NCBI RefSeq assembly: GCF_042653205.1
Contig: NZ_JBHSHY010000009.1
Span: forward strand, 62,001-126,000
Source: Paenibacillus_Z sp042653205
Lineage (GTDB): Bacteria > Bacillota > Bacilli > Paenibacillales > Paenibacillaceae
DNA length: 64,000 nucleotides
Reading direction: 5' to 3'
The notes beneath the pieces were generated by a model that searched no databases, had not been told where the DNA came from, and saw only the letters and a list, made by a program, of their open reading frames with translations. This document shows positions 1-8,026 of this stretch, piece by piece. How positions within the stretch are numbered: position 1 is the stretch's first letter; every line of letters starts with the position of its first letter. Position numbers and translations under genes: made by a program.

Positions 1-2191
1 AGGTCAGCGCATTTCCGGCTTTCCAGTCGGACTTATCTACGATTTCCTGAACCAAGGATGCAACGTTAGGCGTTTGCTGATCCGGACCGGCTTCATGCTC
101 TACCGTCCACTCAGGCGCATCCTTCCAGCTTACGAAATCCTGCGTCTTCACGCGTCCAGACACGTTGCCCGGCTTCTCCAGAAGCGAGTTCGCAATGTCC
201 TCTGCGTAAATATTTACTTCGAACGGATTCAGGTTCTTCTCAGGCTCGTCGACGGAGAACTGAATGTAAGCGTCGAGAATCTTAGCCCCTTGCGGAATAG
301 CCAGCTCGGCGAATCGGAGCGCGATTTGCTGATTGGTTTCTTCCTGTACGATCTCGAGGTCGGAGCTTTCCAGATCCAACGAACCGTCTGCGCGTTCTTC
401 CGTATCGTCGTAAGGATTAATAATCGACGCCACGAGCGCTTGGGCACCTTCCGCCGAAGGGCCGACGATAATCGATACCTTGTTGCTGTCGATCGTGATG
501 CCATTGACGGTCACGACTGCCTGTACGGTCACGGCCGTCGTGCGTTCCGGCTGCTTCTTCACCGTTACGGTGCCGTCTGCGGAGATCGACAGAATATCCT
601 CCAGGCTCGTCTTGTAGGTCACTTCAGCCTTGGACAGATCGATGGCTTTCTCCGTGTTGTCTTTCGCCGTCAAGCTCAGCTTGGCCGAAGCGTCGCCGGA
701 CAACGAACCGTGATCCGAAGCCAGGGTTACTTCTGCCAGCCCGTCCGGATTTTGAATATGGACGGTCACTTTATTACTCGTAACCAGCTTGCTGCCGTCA
801 TAGATCTCGGCCCACACTTGAGCCGATGTATTAAATACTGGCTTTTTCTTCAGCGACACGGTGCCGTCCGCCGCAATGTTCAGGTTGTCCGGCTTATCCG
901 TGTAATATTTGACCAGGGCACCGGCCAGATCCACATTGGCACCCTTGCTGTCGACAGCCGCCAGACCGAGCTTCACCTGGCTATCAGGCGTAGCCGTCGG
1001 CAGCGTTGCTTCGTCCGGCGTCATGGTCAGCTTGGAAATATCCAATTGAACCGGTTGGTTCTTCACCGTGATGGTCTCGATTACCGTGCCGTCGATCCGA
1101 CGGGAGGTGACCTTCATCGTATCTCCTTCAACATCGAACTCGCTTAAGAAGTACGATTTATCGGCCGCCACGATGTTCGGCCAGGACGGGTTCACATCAT
1201 ACGACGGAGCGCCGCCGCCGCCGGAGGTGACGTATTGAATGCCGTCAACCACGGCACGCGCATAGTTGTGATTATGTCCGTTCAGATACAGCGGTACCCC
1301 GAATTGCTTCAGGATAGGATGGATGTATTTTTGCAGATCCGTATTGTTCTCATGCGTGCCTGCACCCCAAGCCGGTTGATGGCCCATGACGATCTTCCAC
1401 GGCTTGGTCGTGGTGGCCAGATCGTTGATCAGCCAATTATACTGCTTCGAGTCAGGCTTGAAATCCGCGTACTCGTCCAGGACGGAGACGTGGATCGGAC
1501 CGTAATCGAAGGACCAGTAGAAGTTGTCCACGTACGGATACGGGTAATATTTCCCGTAGACCGAACCTACGCCCTCATGGTTGCCCCTGGCTCCCATCAT
1601 CGGCACCTCGGCCTGAAGCGCGTGCATCTGCGGGTAAGCGGACTCGGGAACGAAATACTGAGCGGTCCAGTTGCTCTCGGTGTCGCTCGACGCAATATCC
1701 CCGCTGTTCAGGAGCAGCGTCTGGTAAGCCGGGTCGGCGGCATACGCCTTGCGCGCCAGGTCGGCTACCTGATCCTGCATATTCGGTTGGGTACGGCTGT
1801 CGCCGTAGGAGAGGAACTTCACGGACGTCGCGTCATCCGCAGGCGCCGTGACGAACGAACCAGCCTGACCGTCTACCTCGTAATAATACTTGGTACCCGG
1901 TTCCAGTCCGGTGATGTCGAACTTATGCTGATTATCGTCGCCGTACGTTACGACGGATTGTTCCCCCATCGTGTACTTCGTGTCTGTTCCCCACTTGATC
2001 GTATTCGGCTGGCTGTCGCTCGTCTGCCACATCACGCTCATCGACGTGTTCGATCCTTCGAACAGCAGATACGGCCCCTTGATGATCGTGCTCTCGGCAG
2101 ATACGTTGTAAATGCCAATGGTGAACAGAATCGTGCATACGAACAGAGCCAAGGTTAACCCTTTCCACTTGGCCTTTAACTTCACCTTCAC
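1..2191 (-). CDS. Secreted metallophosphoesterase (purple-acid-phosphatase type), 3' end beyond window
   Basis: Predicted exported phosphomonoesterase or phosphodiesterase releasing phosphate outside the cell. About 730 codons are visible and the C terminus is cut by the window edge. The chosen start is a GTG 8 nt after AGAAGGGG; an uncleaved or signal-type hydrophobic segment follows (LALFVCTILFTIGIY). Next come a fibronectin-like N-terminal domain (GPYLLFEGSN, SVMWQT) and a calcineurin-like domain with all metal motifs: YGDSR, LNSGDIASSD, GARGNHEG, VMGHQPAWG and LNGHNHNYAR. Downstream are Ig-like repeats (SLKKKPVF, ADGTVTVKK) and the start of a further beta-rich domain. It is divergent from the 2608-5408 operon and preceded by Pho-box-like repeats. 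The family is certain; the substrate is unknown. Confidence 0.9.
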   Translation of the reverse strand, partial: MKVKLKAKWKGLTLALFVCTILFTIGIYNVSAESTIIKGPYLLFEGSNTSMSVMWQTSDSQPNTIKWGTDTKYTMGEQSVVTYGDDNQHKFDITGLEPGTKYYYEVDGQAGSFVTAPADDATSVKFLSYGDSRTQPNMQDQVADLARKAYAADPAYQTLLLNSGDIASSDTESNWTAQYFVPESAYPQMHALQAEVPMMGARGNHEGVGSVYGKYYPYPYVDNFYWSFDYGPIHVSVLDEYADFKPDSKQYNWLINDLATTTKPWKIVMGHQPAWGAGTHENNTDLQKYIHPILKQFGVPLYLNGHNHNYARAVVDGIQYVTSGGGGAPSYDVNPSWPNIVAADKSYFLSEFDVEGDTMKVTSRRIDGTVIETITVKNQPVQLDISKLTMTPDEATLPTATPDSQVKLGLAAVDSKGANVDLAGALVKYYTDKPDNLNIAADGTVSLKKKPVFNTSAQVWAEIYDGSKLVTSNKVTVHIQNPDGLAEVTLASDHGSLSGDASAKLSLTAKDNTEKAIDLSKAEVTYKTSLEDILSISADGTVTVKKQPERTTAVTVQAVVTVNGITIDSNKVSIIVGPSAEGAQALVASIINPYDDTEERADGSLDLESSDLEIVQEETNQQIALRFAELAIPQGAKILDAYIQFSVDEPEKNLNPFEVNIYAEDIANSLLEKPGNVSGRVKTQDFVSWKDAPEWTVEHEAGPDQQTPNVASLVQEIVDKSDWKAGNALT

Positions 2192-2399
2192 TTCGTCATC
2201 CCCTTCTCTGTCATTAGCAGTCGGCCATGGAACCCCGTTCACTTCCATCTGCCAATCCATTACTAGATAATGATTGCCTCCTCACCCTGCTGACATCGGC
2301 GCACCGCCTCGTGTGTTGCTGGCGCGCTAACACTCTCGTTGAATCACGAAATGGATGGCGGAAATAACAGAATATTCCCGTTCACCGTCTGCCCTAGCC

Positions 2400-2465
2400 A
2401 TTATACTCGCAATCGATGATGTACAAATTTAAGATAAAGTTAACTTTATGTGAAGCTAATGTTAA
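2400..2465 (-). promoter_or_regulatory. Pho-box-like repeat array and -10 box for the phosphoesterase gene
   Basis: Read on the minus strand, four hexamers lie exactly 11 nt apart: TTAACA (2465-2460), TTCACA (2454-2449), TTAACT (2443-2438) and TTAAAT (2432-2427). This fits the PhoP box of Bacillus (TT(A/C/T)ACA repeats with about 5-bp gaps). A perfect TATAAT follows at 2405-2400 with no good -35 hexamer, as expected for an activated promoter. The rest of 2192-2399 shows no gene and holds the untranslated leader. PhoP control is inferred. Confidence 0.65.
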
Positions 2466-2535
2466 GGCCGAAGCCGCCTCGCCCTTCACTCGGAACTGGC
2501 TCGTTCGGCCGCATTTGCAATTTCATAAACTAACA

Positions 2536-2575
2536 TTAACATTCTATTGACAATTCTTTTCTACAATTATCGACA
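2536..2575 (+). promoter_or_regulatory. Candidate Pho-box array for the 2608-5408 operon
   Basis: On the plus strand TTAACA (2536-2541) and TTGACA (2547-2552) are 11 nt apart. TCTACA (2560-2565) and TCGACA (2570-2575) follow with looser spacing. TACAAT at 2562-2567 could be the -10 box. The array is less regular than the minus-strand one, but it faces the opposite gene set in the same 416-bp intergenic region. Confidence 0.4.
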
Positions 2576-2607
2576 TCCTAATCCCTAACGAAAGAGATGG
2601 ACTGTCG

Positions 2608-3171
2608 ATGAAATCATTATTTAATGCAAGAGATTTTGCGGTTACGCAAGCGAGCGTAGCCGCACTGCTTTTTTTGTCGATCCCGCTGTTTAATGTCATC
2701 GGGTACAGCAATCATAAGCTGGAAGCCGTACTGCACGGATTAGGCGCGACCATCACCGTGATCCTGAGCTGTCAGGTGCTTCATTTGACCTATCCCATGC
2801 TGCGGGGCAAGCAGGGAGCGGCGGTCAAGCTCGAACGGGTGCTCTGGCTGACGAACATTCTCGTTCTGGCGACGATCGTCCTCGGTAATTGGCTGTACAT
2901 CGCTTACCGCGGACCGGACGGTCCCCAGCAGTGGCTGATGTACCGCAGTCCCGAGGCGCACTTAATCGTGATGGAATATAAAGAATTCGTCTCGCTGTAC
3001 CCGCTGCCCTTGGGAATCGCGGCGGCCGTGCTGCTGCGCCGGTTTCGCCACCGGCTCGAAGCGGGCTCGCCCGTCGGCGGCATCATCGCTTTGCTGATCA
3101 CGCTGTTCTGGATCTGTATGCTGATCGGTCTTGCCTGCGGATTCGGCTTAACCAAACTGAAAATGGTATGA
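2608..3171 (+). CDS. Five-helix membrane protein, unknown function
   Basis: A 187-residue polytopic membrane protein that I do not recognise. Hydrophobic segments lie at about residues 15-33, 43-62, 81-102, 130-146 and 160-180. His and Tyr residues sit within or near helices (HGLG, QVLHLTYPML), faintly recalling b-type cytochrome or thiol-redox membrane proteins, but no diagnostic motif is present. It is the first gene of an operon: the next gene starts within 35 nt and the whole set is divergent from a secreted phosphoesterase with Pho-like boxes between them. A role in the membrane partnering the downstream exported proteins is inferred. Confidence 0.75.
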   Translation: MKSLFNARDFAVTQASVAALLFLSIPLFNVIGYSNHKLEAVLHGLGATITVILSCQVLHLTYPMLRGKQGAAVKLERVLWLTNILVLATIVLGNWLYIAYRGPDGPQQWLMYRSPEAHLIVMEYKEFVSLYPLPLGIAAAVLLRRFRHRLEAGSPVGGIIALLITLFWICMLIGLACGFGLTKLKMV

Positions 3172-3203
3172 AGTCCAACATGATTGATAGGGAGAGACAA
3201 AAG

Positions 3204-3596
3204 GTGAACGAACCCAAACAACGAAAAACCGGCGAAATTGCCGCCGTGCTGCTTTCCGTATGGCTCGGTATCGCAGCGACGACGGTCTGTCATTTGTGGA
3301 GCTATTACAATCCGATTCAGGCGAATCCGATTCTGCTGAAATGGGGGTCCTGGATCCCTTCTTGGTGGGGCATCGGTCCTTATACCGGCAAAGAAACGGC
3401 GGGACTGGTCGTCTGGCTCGGCACATGGGCGATCCTTCATTGGACCCTCGGACGGGCGGAGGTCAAGCTGAAGCCATGGACGATCGGATTCGCGATTGCC
3501 TTTATGGCCAATCTGATCTTCCTCTGGCCGACCGTGTACCACACCATCATGTGGTGGCCTGCCCTGCCGAACACTTTACCGGGAGGAGAGGGGTAA
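3204..3596 (+). CDS. Small three-helix membrane protein, unknown function
   Basis: About 130 residues with a charged N terminus and hydrophobic segments near residues 13-33, 65-83 and 91-113 of the GTG-started form, plus several Trp-rich stretches (WGSWIPSWWG). The GTG at 3204 is preceded by AGGGAG at a 9-nt spacing. ATGs at 3168 (overlapping the upstream stop) and 3180 are in frame but lack a ribosome site, so the protein could be up to 142 residues. It is second in the operon; the next gene starts 4 nt after its stop behind GGAGAGGGG. No family is recognised. Tight coupling suggests it works with its neighbours. Confidence 0.7.
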   Translation: MNEPKQRKTGEIAAVLLSVWLGIAATTVCHLWSYYNPIQANPILLKWGSWIPSWWGIGPYTGKETAGLVVWLGTWAILHWTLGRAEVKLKPWTIGFAIAFMANLIFLWPTVYHTIMWWPALPNTLPGGEG

Positions 3597-3600
3597 GCTT

Positions 3601-5025
3601 ATGGCGGTCTTCAACAAATATAAGCTTTCTTTATCGCTGCTAGCGTTAATCGCGGTGCTGTTCGGTTCCTTCTATTGGACAAGGGTCCCCATGGAGGGAT
3701 TCAAGTCCTACGCCGCGTCCCCGACATCGTTTCGGATGGGGTATTTCAGCCAGCAGGAGGGGGACATCGGGGAGTGGATGAGCCAATTCCAGGACATCTC
3801 GTATTTTGCCGCGTCCAACCGGTTGATGGAGCAGCATCCGGAGGCGCGGTCGTTCCGGCTGTACCCCGTCTTCGACGGTTCCACGACGGAACAGAAGTTC
3901 AACCAGGCCTATCCTCACGTGCCTAACGAGACGCTTCCGGGTTACGGGAAAACCGTTTACGCGGTCAAGCAAGGAAACGCCAAACTCTTCTTCCTGAACG
4001 CCGAACGGCTGCAAGAGGCGGGAGACAGCCAATTGCAATGGATCCGCACGACGATGAAAGATAACAAGCAAACCTTCGCCCTAGCTTGGCTGAGCGAAGA
4101 TCCGAAACGTCCCGAGATGTGGGGTTCGCTCCGGACCGCCGGCATAAGCGCGGTCATCATTCGCGATACCGTGTACGTCCTTCATGTCGGCGTGTCCCAG
4201 ACGCCGTCCGATTATCAGCCCTCCGGCTATCGAGACTGGGACATCTGGGAATTGTCCGAGATGAAGGAAGCGCCTGTCATGACGGAGCTGGAAGCCGATG
4301 CCAACACGTTGACCATTCAAGCGGTGGACGAACAGGGGCAGCCATTGGATCAGCTGAAATTGAGCGCGGATAATCTGGCTTCGTGGGATCTGGCCGCGTT
4401 GAAGGAGAAGGAAGAAATCCCGCTCGTGGGCATCCAATCCTTATGGCATTATCACCCCGGCGACGATTCGATCAAATCCATCATCCCGGAAGGCGTCGAC
4501 CCGGTGGGCGAAGGTCCGATCATTGAGACGTCCCACACGGAACCGGTTCCGCTGCCGGCTGACGACTGGCGCAGTCCGGATTACGACGACTCCGGCTGGG
4601 AGACCGGCAGAGCGCCTTTGGGGTATACGAATAATCAAGAGCGGAAGACTACGCTTCAAACCACCGTGGAGACCGTCGCGTCCCCGACGTATTACTTCCG
4701 CAAGACGTTTGAATTGGATCGCGATCCGAAGAAGCTGTCCGGATTAATCTTGCACATCGCTTTCGAGGACGGTTACGTGGTCTACCTGAACGGGCAAGAA
4801 GTCTCGCGTGACGCCATAATAACCGGGGTCCTGACCGAATCCTCGCTCGCGTTTCCGAACGAATATACCTTCTATAAGCGAGTCGATCTCAAGGCTCATC
4901 TCAACAAGCTGGTGAAGGGGACCAATGAAATCGCCGTTGAAGTACACCGCGGCCATCCTGGCGCGCCTAATCTGTTCTTCGACCTCGGCCTGTCTGTTGA
5001 ATCCAATGGAGAGGAACGTCAATAA
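3601..5025 (+). CDS. Exported pseudo-phosphoesterase with C-terminal beta-sandwich domain
   Basis: A 474-residue protein with an N-terminal membrane anchor or signal (residues 8-25). Residues about 45-200 follow the order of a calcineurin-like phosphoesterase, including the segment AGDSQLQWIRTTM that matches the D(S)xQxxWL helix of the active neighbour at 1-2191. Where metal ligands are expected it reads YFSQQEGD, FDGST, LAWLSED and IIRDTVYVLHVG, so the GD, GNH, GHxP and GHxH ligands are missing. Residues about 320-470 form a beta-sandwich typical of sugar-binding or jelly-roll modules (DYDDSGWETG, YYFRKTFELD, YVVYLNGQEV). It is probably a non-catalytic surface protein. Function unknown; the loss of ligands is visible directly. 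Confidence 0.8.
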   Translation: MAVFNKYKLSLSLLALIAVLFGSFYWTRVPMEGFKSYAASPTSFRMGYFSQQEGDIGEWMSQFQDISYFAASNRLMEQHPEARSFRLYPVFDGSTTEQKFNQAYPHVPNETLPGYGKTVYAVKQGNAKLFFLNAERLQEAGDSQLQWIRTTMKDNKQTFALAWLSEDPKRPEMWGSLRTAGISAVIIRDTVYVLHVGVSQTPSDYQPSGYRDWDIWELSEMKEAPVMTELEADANTLTIQAVDEQGQPLDQLKLSADNLASWDLAALKEKEEIPLVGIQSLWHYHPGDDSIKSIIPEGVDPVGEGPIIETSHTEPVPLPADDWRSPDYDDSGWETGRAPLGYTNNQERKTTLQTTVETVASPTYYFRKTFELDRDPKKLSGLILHIAFEDGYVVYLNGQEVSRDAIITGVLTESSLAFPNEYTFYKRVDLKAHLNKLVKGTNEIAVEVHRGHPGAPNLFFDLGLSVESNGEERQ

Positions 5026-5408
5026 TGCGCACAAACCTGCAGACCTGCATTCGAAAACCCGGCATCAGGGGTGTTGCGTCATGCTCGCTGATCGCCTTCC
5101 TGGCCTTCTTGTTGAGCGGATGCGTCCCCGCTCCCAAAAGCACGATTCCGATCGCGGACATTGCCGTTACGAACAATCACCTGATTCTCATCAACGAGAC
5201 CGGCTATATCTGGTATGATGCCAAGCTGACCATTGACGGCAAGTACACGTATAAAGCGTCGATGATCACCGCCGGCAAGTCCGGCATACCGCTGGCGAAA
5301 TTCGTTGACGACCAAGGCCATGCGTACAAGCGCGATCGGCTGAGCATCCGCAATCTGAAGATCGATATTACCGACACGCTAGGCCGAGAGAAGCACTTTA
5401 CCTGGTAA
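5025..5408 (+). CDS. Small lipoprotein
   Basis: 127 residues. The start ATG shares one base with the stop of the previous gene (TAATG), so translation is coupled. A signal peptide ends in the lipobox LLSGC at about residues 28-32, so the mature protein should be lipid-anchored outside the membrane. The mature part of about 95 residues is beta-rich (NNHLILINET, YTYKASMITA) with no motif I know. It is the last gene of the four-gene operon and is followed by a perfect 14-bp hairpin. It probably acts with the exported pseudo-phosphoesterase; no function can be assigned. Confidence 0.8.
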   Translation: MRTNLQTCIRKPGIRGVASCSLIAFLAFLLSGCVPAPKSTIPIADIAVTNNHLILINETGYIWYDAKLTIDGKYTYKASMITAGKSGIPLAKFVDDQGHAYKRDRLSIRNLKIDITDTLGREKHFTW

Positions 5409-5425
5409 GATCGATACCCACAAGC

Positions 5426-5456
5426 AATGGCCGTCGAGAACGTCTCGACGGCCATT
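5426..5456. terminator. Convergent hairpin terminator
   Basis: A perfect 14-bp inverted repeat (5426-5439 and 5443-5456) with a 3-nt loop lies between the converging lipoprotein gene and fbp. T-tracts are short on both sides, so efficiency is uncertain, but it can serve both strands. Confidence 0.6.
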
Positions 5457-5498
5457 TGCTTATCCGATTCGTTCGGTTCATCGCCGCGCGAAGCCGGT

Positions 5499-7430
5499 TC
5501 ATTTCATGTAGCGATATTCCAGAAGATGCTTCAAATTCGAGATTTTCGCCAGCAGCTTCTCCCCGACATTGGTTTCCCGCACCAGCTTCCGCTTTAGTTC
5601 TTGGTCCACCAGCCGTTTGACGGACAATACGTCCGTGCCGTTGCACAGCACGTCCTCCTTCGAAATGAATTTCTGATGGGCCACGAGCTGCATGCCGAAG
5701 GAATTATACAACAAGGTATAGCCGGCGATGCCCGTCGTGGATTGATAGGCTTTGGAGAACCCGCCGTCAATGACGACCAGCCGCCCGTTTGCTTTAACGG
5801 GGTTCTCGCCGCGAATTTCCTTCACCGGCGTGTGGCCGTTGATGATATGCCCGTGATCCGGATTCATGCCGAACTCCAGCAGAATTTTCCGGCAGATCTC
5901 TTCGTTTTCGCGCAGCTGGTAATACGGATTCTTTCGCTCCTTATAGGTTTCTTTATCTGCGATAAAATACCGTTCAAAGGTGGTCATTTCCCGCTTCCCG
6001 AAGAGCGAGGAGCATTCCCCTGTCCAGATGTACCACACCATATCCGTGGCCAGATCATCCGTTATTTCCGGGTGCGCGAAGGCGTAACGCAAATAAGCTT
6101 CAAACGCATCGAGCAGCCGGCGGCCCGAATACGTCTGGTCTTCAATCCGCATTTCTTCCAGGCTGCCGTCTTCATCCAGAGGAATGCACCCGTGAAATAA
6201 CAAATTCCCGTTGTATTTTAAGTACAGGCTGCCCTTCTTCATCAGAAACTTCATATGTCTGGCCAGCTTCTCGGAATGCTGAACGGAGAACAGGAGCTTG
6301 TCCATCACCTGCCGTTCTTCCTCCAGCAGCTCTTCGGGCCGCTCTGGATTGACGGTGGCGAAGCAGGTGTTTTCCAGCGGGTACGTCTTGCCGCCGAGCT
6401 CGATTTCCGCTTTGTCGTAATCGATCTGCTCCAGCATGCGCCGCTTCGACATGTTGAAGTAGGGGCGCCGCTTCATAATCGGGAGTTCAAGCTTGAACTG
6501 GATCATGGCAATGGCTTGATGGATCTTGGTAATCTGCAGGATTTCCTGCTCCGAGCCGTTATGGTCGGTCTGCAGCTTCGGTCTGAAGGCCGGATTGTCC
6601 CCGTAGTAGTGCTCCGCCAAGTTCAGCAGCGGGCGAAGATTGATGCCGTACACGTCCTCGATGATGTCCAGGTTGTCGTACCGGGCGCAGATCCGGATAA
6701 TGTTCGCCAGGCAGACGAGGGAACCCGAATAGGCGCCGATCCACAGAACATCATGGTTCCCCCACTGAATGTCGACCGAATGGTAGTTGATCAGCGTGTC
6801 CATAATTTTATCGGGGTCCGGCCCGCGGTCATAGATGTCTCCGACGACGTGAAGATGATCGACCACCAGACGCTGAGTCGTATAAGCCAGGCCGATCAGG
6901 AGCTTATCCGCCTGGCCGAGCGATATCACTTGCCGGTAGATCTCCTCGTAATACGGGTCCTTGTTGTTGGTCGAATCCGTCTTGTACAGCAGCTCTTCGA
7001 CGATATAGACGAACTGCGCCGGCAGCGCTTTGCGCAATTTCGCGCGCGTATACTTGGACGACGCGAACGAGATGAGCTTCAGCATCTGTTCGATCGTTTG
7101 CCTGTACCATCGGTTCAAGGCTTGTTTATCGCACAAGTCCGCTTTCACCAGACTGATTTTCTCTTCCGGATAATACACGAGCGCCGTAAAATCATTGATG
7201 TCCTGCTCCGTCCATACCTCGCGGAACACGGCTTTGATCTTCTCTTTTACGGTACCCGAACCGTTTCTCAGGACATGCTGAAACGCCTGGTACTCCCCAT
7301 GCAAATCGCTGACGAAATGCTCCGTTCCCTTGGGAAGATTGGTAATCGCTTCAAGGTTGATGATCTCGGTGATCACTTTCTCTTCCGTATCGTACTGCTG
7401 GGCCAATAAATCCAGAAACTGCGCGTCCAA
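5499..7430 (-). CDS. fbp: Fructose-1,6-bisphosphatase, class III
   Basis: Hydrolyses fructose 1,6-bisphosphate to fructose 6-phosphate for gluconeogenesis in the cytoplasm. At 643 residues it has the usual length of the Firmicute class III enzyme. It carries the metallophosphatase motifs HFVSDLHGEYQAF (about 38-50), VGDIYDRGPD, IQWGNHDVLWIG and IINGHTPVKE. The start ATG lies behind an A/G-rich AAAGGGGGG site. It is monocistronic: it faces the lipoprotein gene across a hairpin and is preceded by the terminator of another minus-strand gene. Nothing unusual is seen. Confidence 0.97.
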   Translation of the reverse strand: MDAQFLDLLAQQYDTEEKVITEIINLEAITNLPKGTEHFVSDLHGEYQAFQHVLRNGSGTVKEKIKAVFREVWTEQDINDFTALVYYPEEKISLVKADLCDKQALNRWYRQTIEQMLKLISFASSKYTRAKLRKALPAQFVYIVEELLYKTDSTNNKDPYYEEIYRQVISLGQADKLLIGLAYTTQRLVVDHLHVVGDIYDRGPDPDKIMDTLINYHSVDIQWGNHDVLWIGAYSGSLVCLANIIRICARYDNLDIIEDVYGINLRPLLNLAEHYYGDNPAFRPKLQTDHNGSEQEILQITKIHQAIAMIQFKLELPIMKRRPYFNMSKRRMLEQIDYDKAEIELGGKTYPLENTCFATVNPERPEELLEEERQVMDKLLFSVQHSEKLARHMKFLMKKGSLYLKYNGNLLFHGCIPLDEDGSLEEMRIEDQTYSGRRLLDAFEAYLRYAFAHPEITDDLATDMVWYIWTGECSSLFGKREMTTFERYFIADKETYKERKNPYYQLRENEEICRKILLEFGMNPDHGHIINGHTPVKEIRGENPVKANGRLVVIDGGFSKAYQSTTGIAGYTLLYNSFGMQLVAHQKFISKEDVLCNGTDVLSVKRLVDQELKRKLVRETNVGEKLLAKISNLKHLLEYRYMK

Positions 7431-7495
7431 GACAGACGTCCCCCCTTTTGGACTAGTTTACCATGCCGCCGATTGAAATATCCGCCCGATAATGG

Positions 7496-7523
7496 AAAAA
7501 GGCTGCCGTTCTCGCCGGCAGCC
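7496..7523 (-). terminator. Rho-independent terminator
   Basis: The 8-bp stem GGCTGCCG/CGGCAGCC (7501-7508, 7516-7523) with a 7-nt loop is followed on the minus strand by five T. It ends the small gene at 7580-7768 before fbp. Confidence 0.8.
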
Positions 7524-7579
7524 TGGCATAGGAAACGTCCTTTCTGACATGCGGCGCGCGAAACGCGGCAGCGGCTTAG

Positions 7580-7768
7580 CTAACTAGACCGGGAGCTCGT
7601 ACGCGGGTCCGATTTCACCAATTCAGCATGACTGGGTTGAATGCCATGGAGTTTTTTAAAAAAAGCCAGCGCATCGCTTGGCGTCTTAATCGTCGGGCCG
7701 TAGATGATTTTGTTGTCAAACCGCCCGTTCAGCTTGAACCATACGCGAAAATGCAAATAGTGCTCCAT
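7580..7768 (-). CDS. Small hypothetical protein
   Basis: 62 residues from the ATG at 7768, which sits behind GGGGGAAGAGGG. An in-frame upstream start at 7834 has no ribosome site. The sequence is compact and looks globular (HFRVWFKLNG, TIKTPSDALAFFKKLHG), with a polar C-terminal tail. No family is recognised with certainty. It has its own terminator and a divergent upstream region containing two TGACA/TGTCA dyads shared with the VOC-protein gene. Confidence 0.6.
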   Translation of the reverse strand: MEHYLHFRVWFKLNGRFDNKIIYGPTIKTPSDALAFFKKLHGIQPSHAELVKSDPRTSSRSS

Positions 7769-7828
7769 CCCTCTTCCCCCATTCGTAATAGCGTTACCAA
7801 TAGTATAACGTATGCATGCCGAATATAT

Positions 7829-7918
7829 TGTCAAAACCTGACATCTGCTAGATTCATATCGTGGGACTTTTGTCGGCTTTAGACTGACAGCCCGTTGTCA
7901 GCAGAGGTTATATATAAT
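7829..7918. promoter_or_regulatory. Divergent control region with two TGACA dyads and a TATAAT box
   Basis: Two inverted repeats lie between the divergent genes: TGTCA-N5-TGACA at 7829-7843 and CTGACA-N6-TGTCAG at 7884-7901. A perfect TATAAT for the plus strand lies at 7913-7918, just after the second dyad, without a good -35. The layout suggests one regulator binding both dyads; which one is unknown. Confidence 0.4.
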
Positions 7919-7951
7919 CGGGACAAGCAACCTTAAAGGAGTGGGAGACAC

Positions 7952-8026
7952 ATGCAGCGTATTTTGCTTTGGAAGAATAGAAGGCCGTCTTGTAGCCTCA
8001 ATGCCAGGAAGGAGGGGATCTCGTGA
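7952..8026 (+). CDS. Possible leader peptide coupled to the VOC-protein gene
   Basis: A 24-codon frame begins with ATG behind a strong AAAGGAGTGGGAG site and ends in TGA overlapping the GTG start of the next gene (GTGA). Its last codons contain the AGGAAGGAGGGG ribosome site of that gene. It has no long hydrophobic stretch and no amino-acid run of the attenuator type. It may be a translational-coupling leader; it could also be chance. Judged only from the ribosome site and overlap. Confidence 0.35.
   Translation: MQRILLWKNRRPSCSLNARKEGIS

Noticed and set aside
74..1147. Plus-strand open frame of 357 codons
   Set aside because: It is antisense to the metallophosphoesterase gene, which has the full set of family motifs in the minus frame; it has no ribosome site and a basic low-quality composition.
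6255..7409. Plus-strand open frame of 384 codons inside fbp
   Set aside because: Antisense shadow of a highly conserved enzyme gene.
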